A stretch of DNA of 64,000 bases from Cytophagales bacterium (GTDB lineage Bacteria > Bacteroidota > Bacteroidia > Cytophagales > Spirosomataceae): contig RDXN01000042.1 in NCBI GenBank assembly GCA_004292855.1, forward strand, positions 51,033 to 115,032, given 5' to 3'. The notes under the pieces are model-generated. The model made no database searches, was not told the DNA's origin, and saw only the letters and a list, made by a program, of their open reading frames with translations. Of this stretch, positions 1-8,947 are shown in pieces. Numbering within the stretch: position 1 is the stretch's first letter; each line of letters starts with the position of its first letter. The translations under genes were made by a program, and so were the position numbers.

Positions 1-1
1 A

Positions 2-487
2 AGAGTTAAAGGAAACTCCCTGCTGACGGCTGGCGGGGGCGGTGCCGCACTGTTCAACAAGCGGTTTTTTGTGGGTGGTTTTGGGCAGCGGACTCTTAAC
101 CCCGCGACGGTGCGGGCTAACAATCAGGCCTATAACCTGCATTTCACGACAGGTGGTTTGTGGGCAGGCTACTTATCGAAACCGGGCCGATTGCTCACGT
201 TCCAGGTCGACACCCGTCTGGGCTGGACTCGTACGGGCGTATCGAACACGACTAGTTCGGCAAATGAGCGGTTTTATGTGTACAGTGGATTCATGGCAAC
301 GCCAACGGCAGGAGTGCAGATTAACGTAGCTCCGTTTGCACGAATCAATTTGTCGGGAGGGTATCGGTTCGCCACCAACGTCGATGTGCCTTTCTCCAAC
401 ATGCCGGGTAGCTCGCCCGAACGGCTTGGCAACGCTGATTTTAACGGAGCCGTTGGGAGCATCTCGGTTATATTTGGCAGTTTCTAA
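2..487 (+). CDS. C-terminal part of a putative outer-membrane barrel protein (5' end outside window)
   Basis: The reading frame is open from base 2 to the stop at 485-487, so the gene begins upstream of the window and about 161 residues are seen. The visible part is rich in glycine, aromatic residues and alternating polar/hydrophobic stretches, and it ends in a phenylalanine (VIFGSF). These are usual marks of a Bacteroidota outer-membrane beta-barrel C-terminus. No family can be named from this fragment. A GTG at 71 could be mistaken for a start but lies in the middle of the open frame. Confidence 0.6.
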   Translation, partial: RVKGNSLLTAGGGGAALFNKRFFVGGFGQRTLNPATVRANNQAYNLHFTTGGLWAGYLSKPGRLLTFQVDTRLGWTRTGVSNTTSSANERFYVYSGFMATPTAGVQINVAPFARINLSGGYRFATNVDVPFSNMPGSSPERLGNADFNGAVGSISVIFGSF

Positions 488-531
488 GTTTTAATTTTTT
501 TAACGGTTAGCCTGTTACGCTGTAGGCTTCG

Positions 532-539
532 TATCTTTG
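532..539 (+). promoter_or_regulatory. Bacteroidota -7 promoter element
   Basis: TATCTTTG matches the TAnnTTTG -7 consensus used by the primary sigma factor of Bacteroidota. It lies 59 bases before the aminotransferase start, in the only gap between that gene and the upstream one. The -33 element is poorly conserved (T-rich, about 499-510). Confidence 0.6.
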
Positions 540-598
540 CGGTCGATTTGTTGTCAAAATTATAACTGGGCGACATTCCGCCGTTAATATACACCGTC

Positions 599-1816
599 AT
601 GTCTGCAACACTCGAAGCCATCCAACCCCTTGCGGATCGGATCAACGCGTTGGAGGAATCCTCCACGCTGGCGATGACCAAGAAAGCCCGCGAGCTTGCC
701 GCTCAGGGACACGCCGTAATCAGCCTCAGCGTTGGCGAGCCTGATTTTAAAACACCCGCACACATTTGCGATGCCGCCAAGAAAGCTATCGACGATGGGT
801 TCCACGGTTATTCGCCTGTAGCTGGGTATCCTGATCTCCGCAAAGCCATTGCAGACAAGCTGAAACGGGACAACAATATCAACTGGAAACCCGAAAACAT
901 CGTGGTATCGACGGGGGCCAAGCACTCGTTGGCCAACGTGATTAGCACGCTTGTGAACCCCGGCGAGGAGGTCATTATTTTCGCGCCCTACTGGGTCAGC
1001 TATTCCGAAATGGTCAAACTGGCTGAGGGCCACACGATTGTTCTAGAAGGGGCATTCGACAATGATTTCAAGGTGACGCCCGAACAATTTGAGGCTGCCA
1101 TCACTGACCGGACAAAGGTTGTCATGTTTGCCTCACCCAATAACCCGACCGGCTCGGTCTACACCGAAGCCGAACTCCGGGCAATTGGCGAGGTCGTGGC
1201 GCGGCACGAGAACCTGTACGTGCTTGCCGACGAAATCTACGAGTACATCAACTTCACGGACGAGGGCCACTTTAGCATTGGCTCGATCCCCGGAATCCAC
1301 GACCGCGTGATTACCGTGAACGGCGTGGCCAAAGGGTATGCCATGACCGGCTGGCGCGTGGGCTACATCGGCGCGGCCAAATGGATTGCCGACGGAGTGG
1401 AGAAATTGCAGGGACAAGTAACATCAGGAACGAACTCAATCGCCCAAAAAGCAACCGTTGCGGCCTTGAACGGCCCGATGGAACCGACCCTCGCCATGAC
1501 CGAAGCCTACAAGCGTCGGCGCGATTTAGTGGTAGGCCTACTGAAAGACATTCCCGGCTTCAAGGTAAATACTCCAACGGGCGCGTTTTACGCCTTCCCC
1601 GACATCAGCGCGTATTACGGCACGTCGGACGGCACAACGACAATCAATGACTCCGACGATTTCTCAACGTGGCTCCTCGAAACAGCTTACGTGGCAACCG
1701 TGGCTGGATCGGGCTTTGGGGCACCCAACTGCCTACGGATCAGCACGGCAGCATCGGACGAAAACCTCGTAGAAGCCGTTGGACGGATTAAAAAAGCAGT
1801 GGCAACGTTGAAATAG
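599..1816 (+). CDS. Pyridoxal-phosphate aminotransferase, class I (aspartate aminotransferase type)
   Basis: This 405-residue fold-type I transaminase transfers an amino group between an amino acid and a 2-oxoacid in the cytoplasm. The family signatures are present: SVGEPDF near residue 42, SPNNPTG around 180, an ADEIYEY stretch, and the PLP-binding lysine (Lys245) in NGVAKGYAMTGWRVGY. Length is normal for bacterial AspC/PatA-type enzymes. Substrate is likely aspartate or a related amino acid, but subfamily members accept aromatic or branched substrates, so exact specificity is open. The gene stands alone, with its own promoter and a terminator behind it. Confidence 0.9.
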   Translation: MSATLEAIQPLADRINALEESSTLAMTKKARELAAQGHAVISLSVGEPDFKTPAHICDAAKKAIDDGFHGYSPVAGYPDLRKAIADKLKRDNNINWKPENIVVSTGAKHSLANVISTLVNPGEEVIIFAPYWVSYSEMVKLAEGHTIVLEGAFDNDFKVTPEQFEAAITDRTKVVMFASPNNPTGSVYTEAELRAIGEVVARHENLYVLADEIYEYINFTDEGHFSIGSIPGIHDRVITVNGVAKGYAMTGWRVGYIGAAKWIADGVEKLQGQVTSGTNSIAQKATVAALNGPMEPTLAMTEAYKRRRDLVVGLLKDIPGFKVNTPTGAFYAFPDISAYYGTSDGTTTINDSDDFSTWLLETAYVATVAGSGFGAPNCLRISTAASDENLVEAVGRIKKAVATLK

Positions 1817-1841
1817 TAACACTGCCCGCAGGGCAGTGTTA
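1817..1841. repeat. Perfect 11-bp palindromic hairpin
   Basis: Eleven bases (TAACACTGCCC, 1817-1827) are exactly inverted at 1831-1841 around a 3-base loop. The hairpin directly follows the aminotransferase stop codon. It has no T tract, so it is more likely an intergenic palindrome or RNA 3'-end stabiliser than the terminator, which follows. Confidence 0.75.
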
Positions 1842-1856
1842 CAGAATAAAACTCTC

Positions 1857-1883
1857 AAGCCCGGCCCTGCGTCGGGCTTTTTT
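1857..1883 (+). terminator. Rho-independent terminator
   Basis: AAGCCCG (1857-1863) pairs with CGGGCTT (1873-1879) and runs into six T (1878-1883). It ends transcription of the aminotransferase gene. Confidence 0.85.
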
Positions 1884-1927
1884 GTGTATCTTGACCAACG
1901 GCACCGGAGTAGCGACGGTGCATCATT

Positions 1928-2593
1928 ATGAGAGGAGCAAATCTGGATTTGTATTTGAGTGCGGGCTATTTCCGAATGCAGCAAACTGTGTTTACCTGCC
2001 GGTTTGTATATTTCGAATCTGTGTTTAGCGGGGTACACTGGTTGCGCATCGACCTCGAACGCGCTCAATTTGGCAAGAAACAGCGCGATTTGCTCAAGAT
2101 TAAGCAGAAATTTAGCGTGGCCGTCCTACCCTTCATCTTGACCGCCGAACTCGAAACGCTGTATGCCCGGTATCGAAACGCCATTGATTTCGATGCGCCC
2201 GACACAGTCGAGAGTTCCCTGTTAAGTGGGTCGCTCACCAACGCATTTGATACGTACATGGTCCACATCCGCGACGCGGGCAAACTAATTGCGGTGGGTA
2301 TTTTCGATGATGGACTAGATTCTATCGCGGGCATCATGAATTTTTATGACCCCGACTATCGGAAATACAGCCCCGGTAAAACGCTGATGCTTCTGAAGAT
2401 GGAGTATGCCCGGCAGCAGCAAAAAACCTACTACTACCCCGGCTACATTGCCAGCAACTACCCCAAACTAAACTATAAGCTATTCGCGTGCGAAGCCGCC
2501 ACTGAAGTCTACGACGACTATACCGACACATGGCTTCCGTTTTCGTGGGATACGATCAATATGTTGCTCGAAGGAAATTTAAGCCGGTATTGA
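1928..2593 (+). CDS. Arginyl/leucyl-tRNA-protein transferase-like (ATE family) protein
   Basis: This 221-residue protein resembles the ATE/Bpt family, which transfers an amino acid from aminoacyl-tRNA to protein N-termini. The N-terminal part (LDLYLSAGYFRM ... FTCRF ... WLRIDL) follows the ATE_N layout but keeps few of its cysteines. The C-terminal GNAT-like part has YSPGKTLMLLKMEY and YYYPGYIASNYPKLNYK, matching the family pattern of small-gly, leucine-rich helix, YxxGY and YK. The N-terminal match begins close to residue 5, which supports the ATG at 1928 over the internal ATG at 1976. Bacteroidota homologues are common but uncharacterised, so transferase activity is inferred. Confidence 0.65.
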   Translation: MRGANLDLYLSAGYFRMQQTVFTCRFVYFESVFSGVHWLRIDLERAQFGKKQRDLLKIKQKFSVAVLPFILTAELETLYARYRNAIDFDAPDTVESSLLSGSLTNAFDTYMVHIRDAGKLIAVGIFDDGLDSIAGIMNFYDPDYRKYSPGKTLMLLKMEYARQQQKTYYYPGYIASNYPKLNYKLFACEAATEVYDDYTDTWLPFSWDTINMLLEGNLSRY

Positions 2594-2601
2594 TTCGCTC
2601 C

Positions 2602-2648
2602 CACCCGGTTAAAACCGGGTGCAATGGGTGAAAAGTCCCTGCGGGACT
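2602..2648. repeat. Two small intergenic hairpins
   Basis: CACCCGGTT/AACCGGGTG (2602-2610 with 2613-2621) and AGTCCC/GGGACT (2634-2639 with 2643-2648) are two perfect short hairpins after the ATE-like gene. Neither has a clear T tract. They look like the palindromic repeats scattered elsewhere in this window. Confidence 0.6.
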
Positions 2649-2716
2649 GTGGCGGGTTATAGGCTTGAGAACTCCTGACAGTTTCGGAAATCAGGTATTG
2701 TTCCGATTTTTACGGC

Positions 2717-3343
2717 ATGATAACGCTGCTTCGGCAAAACCGCTTCTTTTTCATCGCCTACACGCTGCTGTTCATCGCGGTGGGGATTCTGCAACTCGTT
2801 TTCACGCAGGAAGAACTGATCCGGTGGGTCAACGCACACAATACCGTCGAGGGCGATTACTTCTTCCAATACGCCACCTACCTGGGCGACGGCGTTTTTT
2901 TCGTAGGGATTATTTTGGTGTTTTTCATCTCCTCCCGGCGCAACGGACTACTAGCCCTAACGAGCTTTCTACTGTCGTCGGGCCTGTCGATTTTCCTGAA
3001 GCAGGTGGTGTTTCACGGTCGTCCGCGTCCGGCAATGGTCTTTGCCGATTCGCCCTGGAAATACCACGTAATCGAGGGGTTGAATATAGCCACGATCAAC
3101 AGTTTCCCGTCGGGACACACGATCTCAGCGTTTGCCGTGTTCACCCTGTTTGCCCTGCTCGATGATCGCAAAAACCGGGGCTGGGTCTTTCTCATCCCTG
3201 CCGCGTTGGTGGGCTACTCACGGGTTTACCTGTTCCAGCACTTCGCGGTCGATGTGTTCGCGGGGAGCCTGATTGGGGTGTTATCGTCCGTGGTTACCGG
3301 AATCGTTCTGACTCGCGCACCTTTCGCTCGTCGCGCCGGATAG
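2717..3343 (+). CDS. PAP2-family membrane phosphatase
   Basis: This 208-residue integral membrane protein has about five or six transmembrane segments. All three phosphatase motifs of the PAP2 superfamily are present: KQVVFHGRPRP, PSGH around residue 135, and SRVYLFQHFAVDV with the catalytic His and Asp. Members remove phosphate from lipid phosphates such as phosphatidic acid, phosphatidylglycerol phosphate or undecaprenyl pyrophosphate on the outer face of the inner membrane. Which lipid is used cannot be read from the sequence. Its 3' end overlaps the 3' end of the convergent DUF4293 gene by 50 bases. Confidence 0.88.
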   Translation: MITLLRQNRFFFIAYTLLFIAVGILQLVFTQEELIRWVNAHNTVEGDYFFQYATYLGDGVFFVGIILVFFISSRRNGLLALTSFLLSSGLSIFLKQVVFHGRPRPAMVFADSPWKYHVIEGLNIATINSFPSGHTISAFAVFTLFALLDDRKNRGWVFLIPAALVGYSRVYLFQHFAVDVFAGSLIGVLSSVVTGIVLTRAPFARRAG

Positions 3344-3767
3344 CCCGGTTAGCGAGCGTGTTAAGTACCAACGACGCGATGATGGCGTAGAAGCCCAGCA
3401 GGAAATTTCCCTGATCGGACTCGCTGCCAAATTCCCGTCCTTTGTAGAGCGTCATGTACAGGGTGATACCCATAATACCGGTCATCAACAGGGAGTTTAT
3501 CGCGCTCAGGAACGTTTGGCGCAGCCGATTGCGGTATTGCGTGATGGCATAGATGCAAATCACGGCCACCGCCAACATAAGCAGTCCCAGATACCAAACG
3601 GGTGAAACAATTGTCGAAATCCCCGATTTCTCTGAATATTCGAGTGCGGTCAGCCGGGCAAGGTCAGCGGGGTTGGTGCCAAACTTTTGCCAGATCGGGT
3701 TCACCAGCGCAACGCCCATCGCTACGGCGATGAGAAACAAAAAGATGGTTTGAATTCGTTGTAACAT
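3294..3767 (-). CDS. DUF4293 family membrane protein
   Basis: This 157-residue protein begins MLQRIQTIFLFLIAVAMG and has four predicted membrane helices, the layout of the Bacteroidota-restricted DUF4293 family. Function is unknown. A TAnnTTTG element (3772-3779) on this strand lies only four bases before the ATG, so the transcript may be leaderless. The last 50 bases overlap the convergent PAP2 gene. It is divergent from xylB across only 40 bases. Confidence 0.8.
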   Translation of the reverse strand: MLQRIQTIFLFLIAVAMGVALVNPIWQKFGTNPADLARLTALEYSEKSGISTIVSPVWYLGLLMLAVAVICIYAITQYRNRLRQTFLSAINSLLMTGIMGITLYMTLYKGREFGSESDQGNFLLGFYAIIASLVLNTLANRAIRRDERKVRESERFR

Positions 3768-3771
3768 ACCG

Positions 3772-3779
3772 CAAAATTA
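3772..3779 (-). promoter_or_regulatory. -7 promoter element abutting the DUF4293 start codon
   Basis: TAATTTTG read on the minus strand fits TAnnTTTG exactly. It ends four bases before the DUF4293 ATG, which leaves room for a start site at or next to the A of ATG. Confidence 0.5.
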
Positions 3780-3807
3780 CCACCTTTATGGAAAACACAA
3801 GCCCCTT

Positions 3808-5289
3808 ATGTACCTTCTCGGATTCGACCTGGGCAGTTCGTCTGTCAAAGCCTGTCTGATTGATGCCGACACAGGCGCGGCTGTCGCGTCGGCGTTTTTT
3901 CCCAAAACCGAAATGCCCATCGAAGCCCCGGAGCCGGGCTTTGCCGAACAAGACCCCGCCCGCTGGTGGGAGAACGCCTGCCTGGCCTCAAATGAGGTCA
4001 TGAAACAGGCCAACGCCCACCCCGGCGACGTAAAAGCCATCGGTATTTCCTACCAAATGCACGGCCTGGTCGTGGTCGATAAAGCCGGGAACGTGTTGCG
4101 CCCGTCGATTATCTGGTGCGACAGCCGGGCCGTGCCCTACGGCAACGCGGCCTTCGACGCACTCGGTGCCGACCGGACTATGCACCACCTGCTCAACTCG
4201 CCGGGCAACTTCACGGCCGCCAAACTCGCCTGGGTGAAGGCCAATGAACTGCACATCTACAGCCAAATCGACAAGATTATGCTCCCCGGCGATTATCTGG
4301 CAGCCCGCATGACTGGCGAGTGGGTCACAACCGCGTCGGGGTTGTCGGAGGGGACGCTCTGGGACTTTCAGCACAGTCAGCCTGCCGAGTTTCTGATGAA
4401 TTATTTTGGGTTCGATGCCTCACTGCTGCCCCAAATCCGGCCCACGTTTGCCCCTCAAGGCGAATTGTCGGCATCGGCGGCTACCGAGTTGGGGCTGGCT
4501 GCGGGCACACCCGTGACCTACCGCGCGGGCGATCAACCCAACAACGCGCTCTCGCTGAATGTGGTGGAACCGGGGCAAATTGCCGCTACGGCGGGCACGT
4601 CGGGCGTGGTGTATGGCGTGAGCGATCAGGCCAAATACGACCGTGAATCCCGCGTTAACACGTTCCTCCACGTGAGCCACACACCCGAAGCCCCGCGCTA
4701 TGGGGTGCTGATGTGCGTGAACGGCACGGGCATCCTGAATAGCTGGCTCCGCAACACGGTCCTGCAAAAAAGTATTGGCTACGACCAAATGAACGAACTG
4801 GCCCAACACGCGCCGGTTGGGGCCGATGGCCTGAGTTGCCTGCCGTTCGGTAACGGGGCCGAGCGCATTCTGGCCAACCGCGATCTGGGCGCATCGTTTC
4901 AGGGCTTGCAACTGAACCGACATGGGTTGCCGCACATGCTCCGGGCCGCGCAGGAGGGTATCGTTTTCGCGCTTTATTACGGTATGGAGATTATGCAGCA
5001 AGTGGGCGTCGGCCTGCGAACTATCCGCACGGGCGAAGCCAATATGATGCTCAGCCCGCTTTTCCGCGACACGCTTGCCAACCTGAGCGGCTGCGTGATC
5101 GAATTATACAACACCGACGGGGCGCAGGGAGCCGCACGCGGAGCCGGTTTGGGTTTGGGACATTACAAGAGCTACACCGAAGCCTTCGCGGGCCTGCACA
5201 TCACAAAAACCATCGAACCCGACGCCCGCGTACAACAGGCATACCGGGAGGCCTACGAGCGGTGGTCGGAAGCGTTAGGGAAGGCATAA
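3808..5289 (+). CDS. xylB: Xylulokinase
   Basis: This 493-residue FGGY-family kinase phosphorylates D-xylulose to xylulose 5-phosphate, feeding the pentose phosphate pathway. Visible features are the N-terminal phosphate-binding FDLGSSSVK (residues 6-14), the xylulokinase-type SYQMHGLV, and the catalytic aspartate in YRAGDQPNNAL around residue 240. Length is typical. The naming is supported by xylA a few genes on. The usual xylB-xylA unit is interrupted here by a restriction-modification pair starting 44 bases after this stop. Confidence 0.93.
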   Translation: MYLLGFDLGSSSVKACLIDADTGAAVASAFFPKTEMPIEAPEPGFAEQDPARWWENACLASNEVMKQANAHPGDVKAIGISYQMHGLVVVDKAGNVLRPSIIWCDSRAVPYGNAAFDALGADRTMHHLLNSPGNFTAAKLAWVKANELHIYSQIDKIMLPGDYLAARMTGEWVTTASGLSEGTLWDFQHSQPAEFLMNYFGFDASLLPQIRPTFAPQGELSASAATELGLAAGTPVTYRAGDQPNNALSLNVVEPGQIAATAGTSGVVYGVSDQAKYDRESRVNTFLHVSHTPEAPRYGVLMCVNGTGILNSWLRNTVLQKSIGYDQMNELAQHAPVGADGLSCLPFGNGAERILANRDLGASFQGLQLNRHGLPHMLRAAQEGIVFALYYGMEIMQQVGVGLRTIRTGEANMMLSPLFRDTLANLSGCVIELYNTDGAQGAARGAGLGLGHYKSYTEAFAGLHITKTIEPDARVQQAYREAYERWSEALGKA

Positions 5290-5333
5290 CTTGCCGTATA
5301 AAAGGCTATCATTGCAAAAAGCTACATGGAACA

Positions 5334-6329
5334 ATGTCAAAGCTCACTTCTCTGGAAATTTGTGCAGGAGCAGGCGGTCAGGCGTTAGGACTTGAATTAG
5401 CCGGATTTGAACATACTGCTTTAATTGAGATCGAGCCGTTGGCATGTCAGACATTGTTATTGAATCGCCCCAGTTGGAACGTTATCAATAAGGATGTAAA
5501 AGCTTTTAGTGCTACTCCGTTTTTTGGAGAGATTGATCTTTTGGCTGGCGGGGTTCCCTGTCCTCCTTTCTCCATAGCTGGCAAACAATTAGGTCAGCTC
5601 GATGAGCGCGATTTATTTCCAGACGCCATTCGGCTTGCCAAAGAATGCAACCCGCGTGCTATCCTGTTAGAAAATGTCCGTGGTATACTCGACCCAAAAT
5701 TCAAATTATATCGGCGGGAGATTTTGGCAGAACTCCGAAAACTAGGCTACTTCTGCGATTGGCGAGTACTGCAAGCTTCTGATTATGGGGTATCCCAGTT
5801 ACGACCGAGAGCTATTCTTGTGGGTTTGAAGGAGCCGTTTTGTGAATATTTTGAATGGCCCAACGCTCATCAACAAAAACCGATTTCGGTCGGAGAATTG
5901 CTGTTACAGGAGATGCGGTCAGGCGGATGGAAACAGGCAGAGCAATGGGCAGATTTGGCGACGGGGATCGCACCCACATTGGTGGGTGACTCCAAAAAAC
6001 ATGGTGGGGCCGATTTAGGCCCAACTCGCGCCAAGAAAGCGTGGGCTTCGCTTGGCGTCGATGGCAAAGGGTTAGCAGATGCTCCACCTGGTCCCGATTT
6101 CACTGGCAATCCTCGATTGACCTTAAAAATGACAGCACTTGTTCAGGGATTCCCCGCCGACTGGCAATTTGTTGGGAAAAAGACCCCTGCTTATCGGCAA
6201 GTCGGCAACGCTTTTCCCCCTCCCGTTGCTAAGGCGGTTGGATTAGCTATCAAAAACGCGCTTACAAGTGGAAAACAAAGAAAAGAAAACCGGCTCCAAA
6301 GAGAAGTTGAGAGTCTTTTTGCTGAATAA
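5334..6329 (+). CDS. DNA (cytosine-5) methyltransferase of a type II restriction-modification system
   Basis: A 331-residue C5 methyltransferase. Motifs run in the standard order: I (CAGAGG, 10-15), IV with catalytic Cys76 (PCPPFS, not the commoner PCQ), VI (ENVRG, 113-117), VIII (QLRPR), and X (RQVGNAFPPPVAKA). The variable target-recognition region lies at about 200-270. The ATG at 5334 is chosen because the family N-terminus (LTSLEICAGAGG) follows at once; an earlier in-frame GTG would overlap xylB. Base composition is visibly more AT-rich than the xyl genes, suggesting acquisition. Its 3' end overlaps the HNH nuclease gene by 62 bases, a common R-M arrangement. The recognition sequence is not deducible. 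Confidence 0.93.
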   Translation: MSKLTSLEICAGAGGQALGLELAGFEHTALIEIEPLACQTLLLNRPSWNVINKDVKAFSATPFFGEIDLLAGGVPCPPFSIAGKQLGQLDERDLFPDAIRLAKECNPRAILLENVRGILDPKFKLYRREILAELRKLGYFCDWRVLQASDYGVSQLRPRAILVGLKEPFCEYFEWPNAHQQKPISVGELLLQEMRSGGWKQAEQWADLATGIAPTLVGDSKKHGGADLGPTRAKKAWASLGVDGKGLADAPPGPDFTGNPRLTLKMTALVQGFPADWQFVGKKTPAYRQVGNAFPPPVAKAVGLAIKNALTSGKQRKENRLQREVESLFAE

Positions 6330-6857
6330 TGTTGGCGTACTGCTCGACTCCAACACACTGAGTCGGGTAGCGGGGTCAAGTGAGTGGGCGAGACGCATCC
6401 GCGAGCTTCGGAACGAAGAGGGCTACGATATACAAACCCACAAGGACCGCAGTGATCTCAAACCGGGACAGTATATCTTGGCTTCATTGAATCGAAAAGA
6501 TGTCTATGAACGAGCCATTTCTAAAGAGACGCGGGCCTTTGTCATCGACCCGGATGGGAACACCTGTCAGATGTGCGGAGTAGCAGCCGGGGAAATCCAC
6601 CCCTTCGATGGGCGTTTGGCTCACATGCAGTTGGGACACATTCTTGACAAATCGAAGGGGGAAATGACGAGGCTACAAATCTACGTTTGCTCTGCTCGGT
6701 CTGTAACGAAGGTGCATCGAATCTGACGCTTATACGACCCGATTCGATCAGCTTGATGATACAGGTACGCCGTGCCCCCACCAAAGTGCAACTAGATGTG
6801 CTGGATTGGTTGATGAAGAAGTTTCCGCAGAAGGTTCGCGAAATTCTGGCTAAATAG
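6268..6857 (+). pseudogene. HNH restriction endonuclease, frameshifted at a G tract
   Basis: Partner nuclease of the upstream methyltransferase, starting at a GTG inside the methyltransferase 3' end. The first frame (6268-6726) has a winged-helix-like DNA-binding part (SSEWARRIRELRNEEGYDI) and the first half of an HNH/zinc-finger domain (CQMCG ... LGHILDKSKG). Right after DKSKG the frame changes. In the next frame, from about 6660 to the stop at 6855-6857, the expected second half appears: LLCSVCNEGASNLTL and a C-terminal helix. One extra G in the run at 6657-6661 would restore one protein of about 196 residues. Both CxxC pairs needed for the fold are then present. Possible causes are a real inactivating deletion, a slippage switch, or a sequencing error. 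Confidence 0.85.
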
Positions 6858-6981
6858 AGTTACTGGAACGAGCATTCCTTACACCCCAGCACCTGTAACG
6901 GTGAACTTTGTCCCCTTTCCTGCTTTACCCAAACGAACGGCTAACCTGCCGTTCTGAATACAACTAACTATTCTTGCTTCT

Positions 6982-8328
6982 ATGTCGAAACTAAATTTGA
7001 CGCTCGGCGATAAAGCCTACTTCCCGTTTGTCGAGAAACCCATCCAGTATGAAGGTCGCGAATCAGATAATCCGCTTGCCTTCAAGTTTTACGACCCTAG
7101 CCGGACCATCCTGGGCAAACCAATGGCCGAACTATTCCGGTTTGCGGTGGCCTATTGGCACACCTTCTGCGGCACCGGGGCCGATCCGTTTGGTCCGGGT
7201 GTGAAGCACTTCCCCTGGGATGCCATGACCGGTAACGACCCGATGGGCGCGGCTTTTCAGAAGGCTGATGCCGCGTTTGAGTTTATTACTAAAATGGGCA
7301 TGGAATTCTATTGCTTTCACGACGTCGATGTGGCCCCCGAAGGCAAGTCGAACAGCGAGTTTGAAAGCAATTTCCGCAAGGTGGTCGATTATCTGAAACA
7401 GAAACAGGCCGCGAGCAACGTAAAACTGCTTTGGGGCACGGCCAACCTGTTCTCGCACGAACGCTACATGAACGGGGCAAGTACCAACCCCGATTTCCAC
7501 GTTCTGGCGCACGGCGGCTGGCAGGTGAAAAACGCCATCGACGCCACCATCGAGCTGGGCGGGTCGGGCTACACGTTCTGGGGAGGTCGCGAGGGCTATA
7601 TGTCGCTACTCAACACAAACATGAAGCGCGAGACCGAGCATTTGGGCAAATTCCTGCAAATCAGCCGCGATTATGGCCGAAAGCAGGGTTTCAAGGGGGC
7701 GTTTTACATCGAGCCGAAACCGATGGAGCCAACCAAGCATCAGTACGATTTCGATGCGGCTACGGTGGTGGGCTTCCTGCACCGGCATGGTTTGCAGAAC
7801 GATTTTGAGCTAAACGTCGAGACGAACCACGCAACGCTGGCAAGCCACACCTTCGCGCATGAGTTGCAGGTGGCCGCCGACAATAATATGCTCGGCAGTA
7901 TCGACGCCAACCGGGGCGATTACCAGAACGGTTGGGATACCGACCAATTCCCGGTCGACGTGTATGAACTAACCGAGGCCATGCTCGTGATTCTGGAAGC
8001 AGGTGGTTTCCGGTCGGGCGGAGTGAACTTCGACGCCAAAACGCGCCGGAACTCCACCGACCTCGACGATATTTTCATTGCCCACATTGGAGGAATGGAC
8101 ACCTTTGCGCGGGCCGCGATTGCTGCCGAGGCTATCCTGGGCAAGTCGAAGTACAAGCAGATGCGGGCGGACCGGTACGCGAGCTACAACAGCGGGGCCG
8201 GGGCCGATTTTGTAGCGGGCAAACTCACCCTTGAAGACTTACGTCAATACGCCATCGACAACGGCGAACCGAAGCAACTCAGCGGCAAGCAGGAGTTGTA
8301 CGAAATGATTGTTAATCAGCATATTTAA
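6982..8328 (+). CDS. xylA: Xylose isomerase
   Basis: This 448-residue enzyme converts D-xylose to D-xylulose, the substrate of XylB. Family signatures are clear: [13 protein letters not shown] with the catalytic His and Asp, [16 protein letters not shown], the metal-binding [25 protein letters not shown], and the C-terminal metal site [19 protein letters not shown]. This is the longer class II type common in Bacteroidota. A near-consensus -7 sequence (TATTCTTG, 6969-6976, one mismatch) lies just upstream, so xylA may have its own promoter after the inserted R-M genes. Confidence 0.96.
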   Translation: MSKLNLTLGDKAYFPFVEKPIQYEGRESDNPLAFKFYDPSRTILGKPMAELFRFAVAYWHTFCGTGADPFGPGVKHFPWDAMTGNDPMGAAFQKADAAFEFITKMGMEFYCFHDVDVAPEGKSNSEFESNFRKVVDYLKQKQAASNVKLLWGTANLFSHERYMNGASTNPDFHVLAHGGWQVKNAIDATIELGGSGYTFWGGREGYMSLLNTNMKRETEHLGKFLQISRDYGRKQGFKGAFYIEPKPMEPTKHQYDFDAATVVGFLHRHGLQNDFELNVETNHATLASHTFAHELQVAADNNMLGSIDANRGDYQNGWDTDQFPVDVYELTEAMLVILEAGGFRSGGVNFDAKTRRNSTDLDDIFIAHIGGMDTFARAAIAAEAILGKSKYKQMRADRYASYNSGAGADFVAGKLTLEDLRQYAIDNGEPKQLSGKQELYEMIVNQHI

Positions 8329-8417
8329 ACTGTGATTTTCTTGATTTTGCTGATTAATCATGATGTTGGACTAACGTTATCATCATGGTTAATCAGCAAA
8401 TCACAAAAATCACAGTT
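8328..8417. repeat. Long inverted repeat (about 37-bp arms)
   Basis: The bases 8328-8365 are nearly perfectly inverted at 8381-8417 around a 15-base loop, with about three differences and one one-base gap. Each arm contains the smaller palindrome TGATTAATCA or a one-base variant of it. It fills the gap between xylA and the next gene and could act as a transcript end. No coding function is seen. Confidence 0.85.
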
Positions 8418-8428
8418 CAGAAACTACC

Positions 8429-8947
8429 ATGAAACACTTCTTCACAACCCTACTCCTTGCCGCAGCCTTACCCGGTTTAGCGCAGCAGCCAACGGCTGAA
8501 CTCAAACAGGCAGCCGATAAAATTATGAATCGGGGTCCTGTGGTTACCCTCACCGAGCGCGGCCCCGAAGAGGTGGGCGTTCGGAGGTCAATCTCGCAGT
8601 TTTTCGAGGGTATGAACAAATCCGACACAACCCTGATCAAAGCAGTGCTTATGCCAGAAGCACGACTTCAAACCGTTGTGAATAAAGACGGGGCGGTATC
8701 AGTGAGCAGCGATGATTTCAGCAAGTTTATGACGTCGGTGGGAAAGGCCAAACCTGGGTCGTTGGACGAACGGCTCGGTGCCTACGACGTACACGTCGAC
8801 GGCGATTTGGCAACGGCATTCACCCCCTACCAATTTTGGTACAACGGCCAACAACGGCACTGCGGGGCCAATGCTTTCACACTCGTGCGCGTGGGCGGAG
8901 CCTGGAAAGTACAGGCAATTATTGATACCCGGCGGAAGTGTCGGTAA
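8429..8947 (+). CDS. Secreted NTF2-like (lumazine-binding-like) protein
   Basis: This 172-residue protein has an N-terminal signal peptide (MKHFFTTLLLAAALPGLAQ). A single NTF2-like domain of about 120 residues follows: RRSISQFFEGMNKSDTTLIKAVLMPEA at its start and GGAWKVQAIIDTRRKCR at its end, as in SnoaL-like/putative lumazine-binding proteins. These form a cone-shaped pocket, and many have no known ligand. It probably acts in the periplasm. It sits alone between palindromic repeats, so context gives no further clue. Confidence 0.7.
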   Translation: MKHFFTTLLLAAALPGLAQQPTAELKQAADKIMNRGPVVTLTERGPEEVGVRRSISQFFEGMNKSDTTLIKAVLMPEARLQTVVNKDGAVSVSSDDFSKFMTSVGKAKPGSLDERLGAYDVHVDGDLATAFTPYQFWYNGQQRHCGANAFTLVRVGGAWKVQAIIDTRRKCR

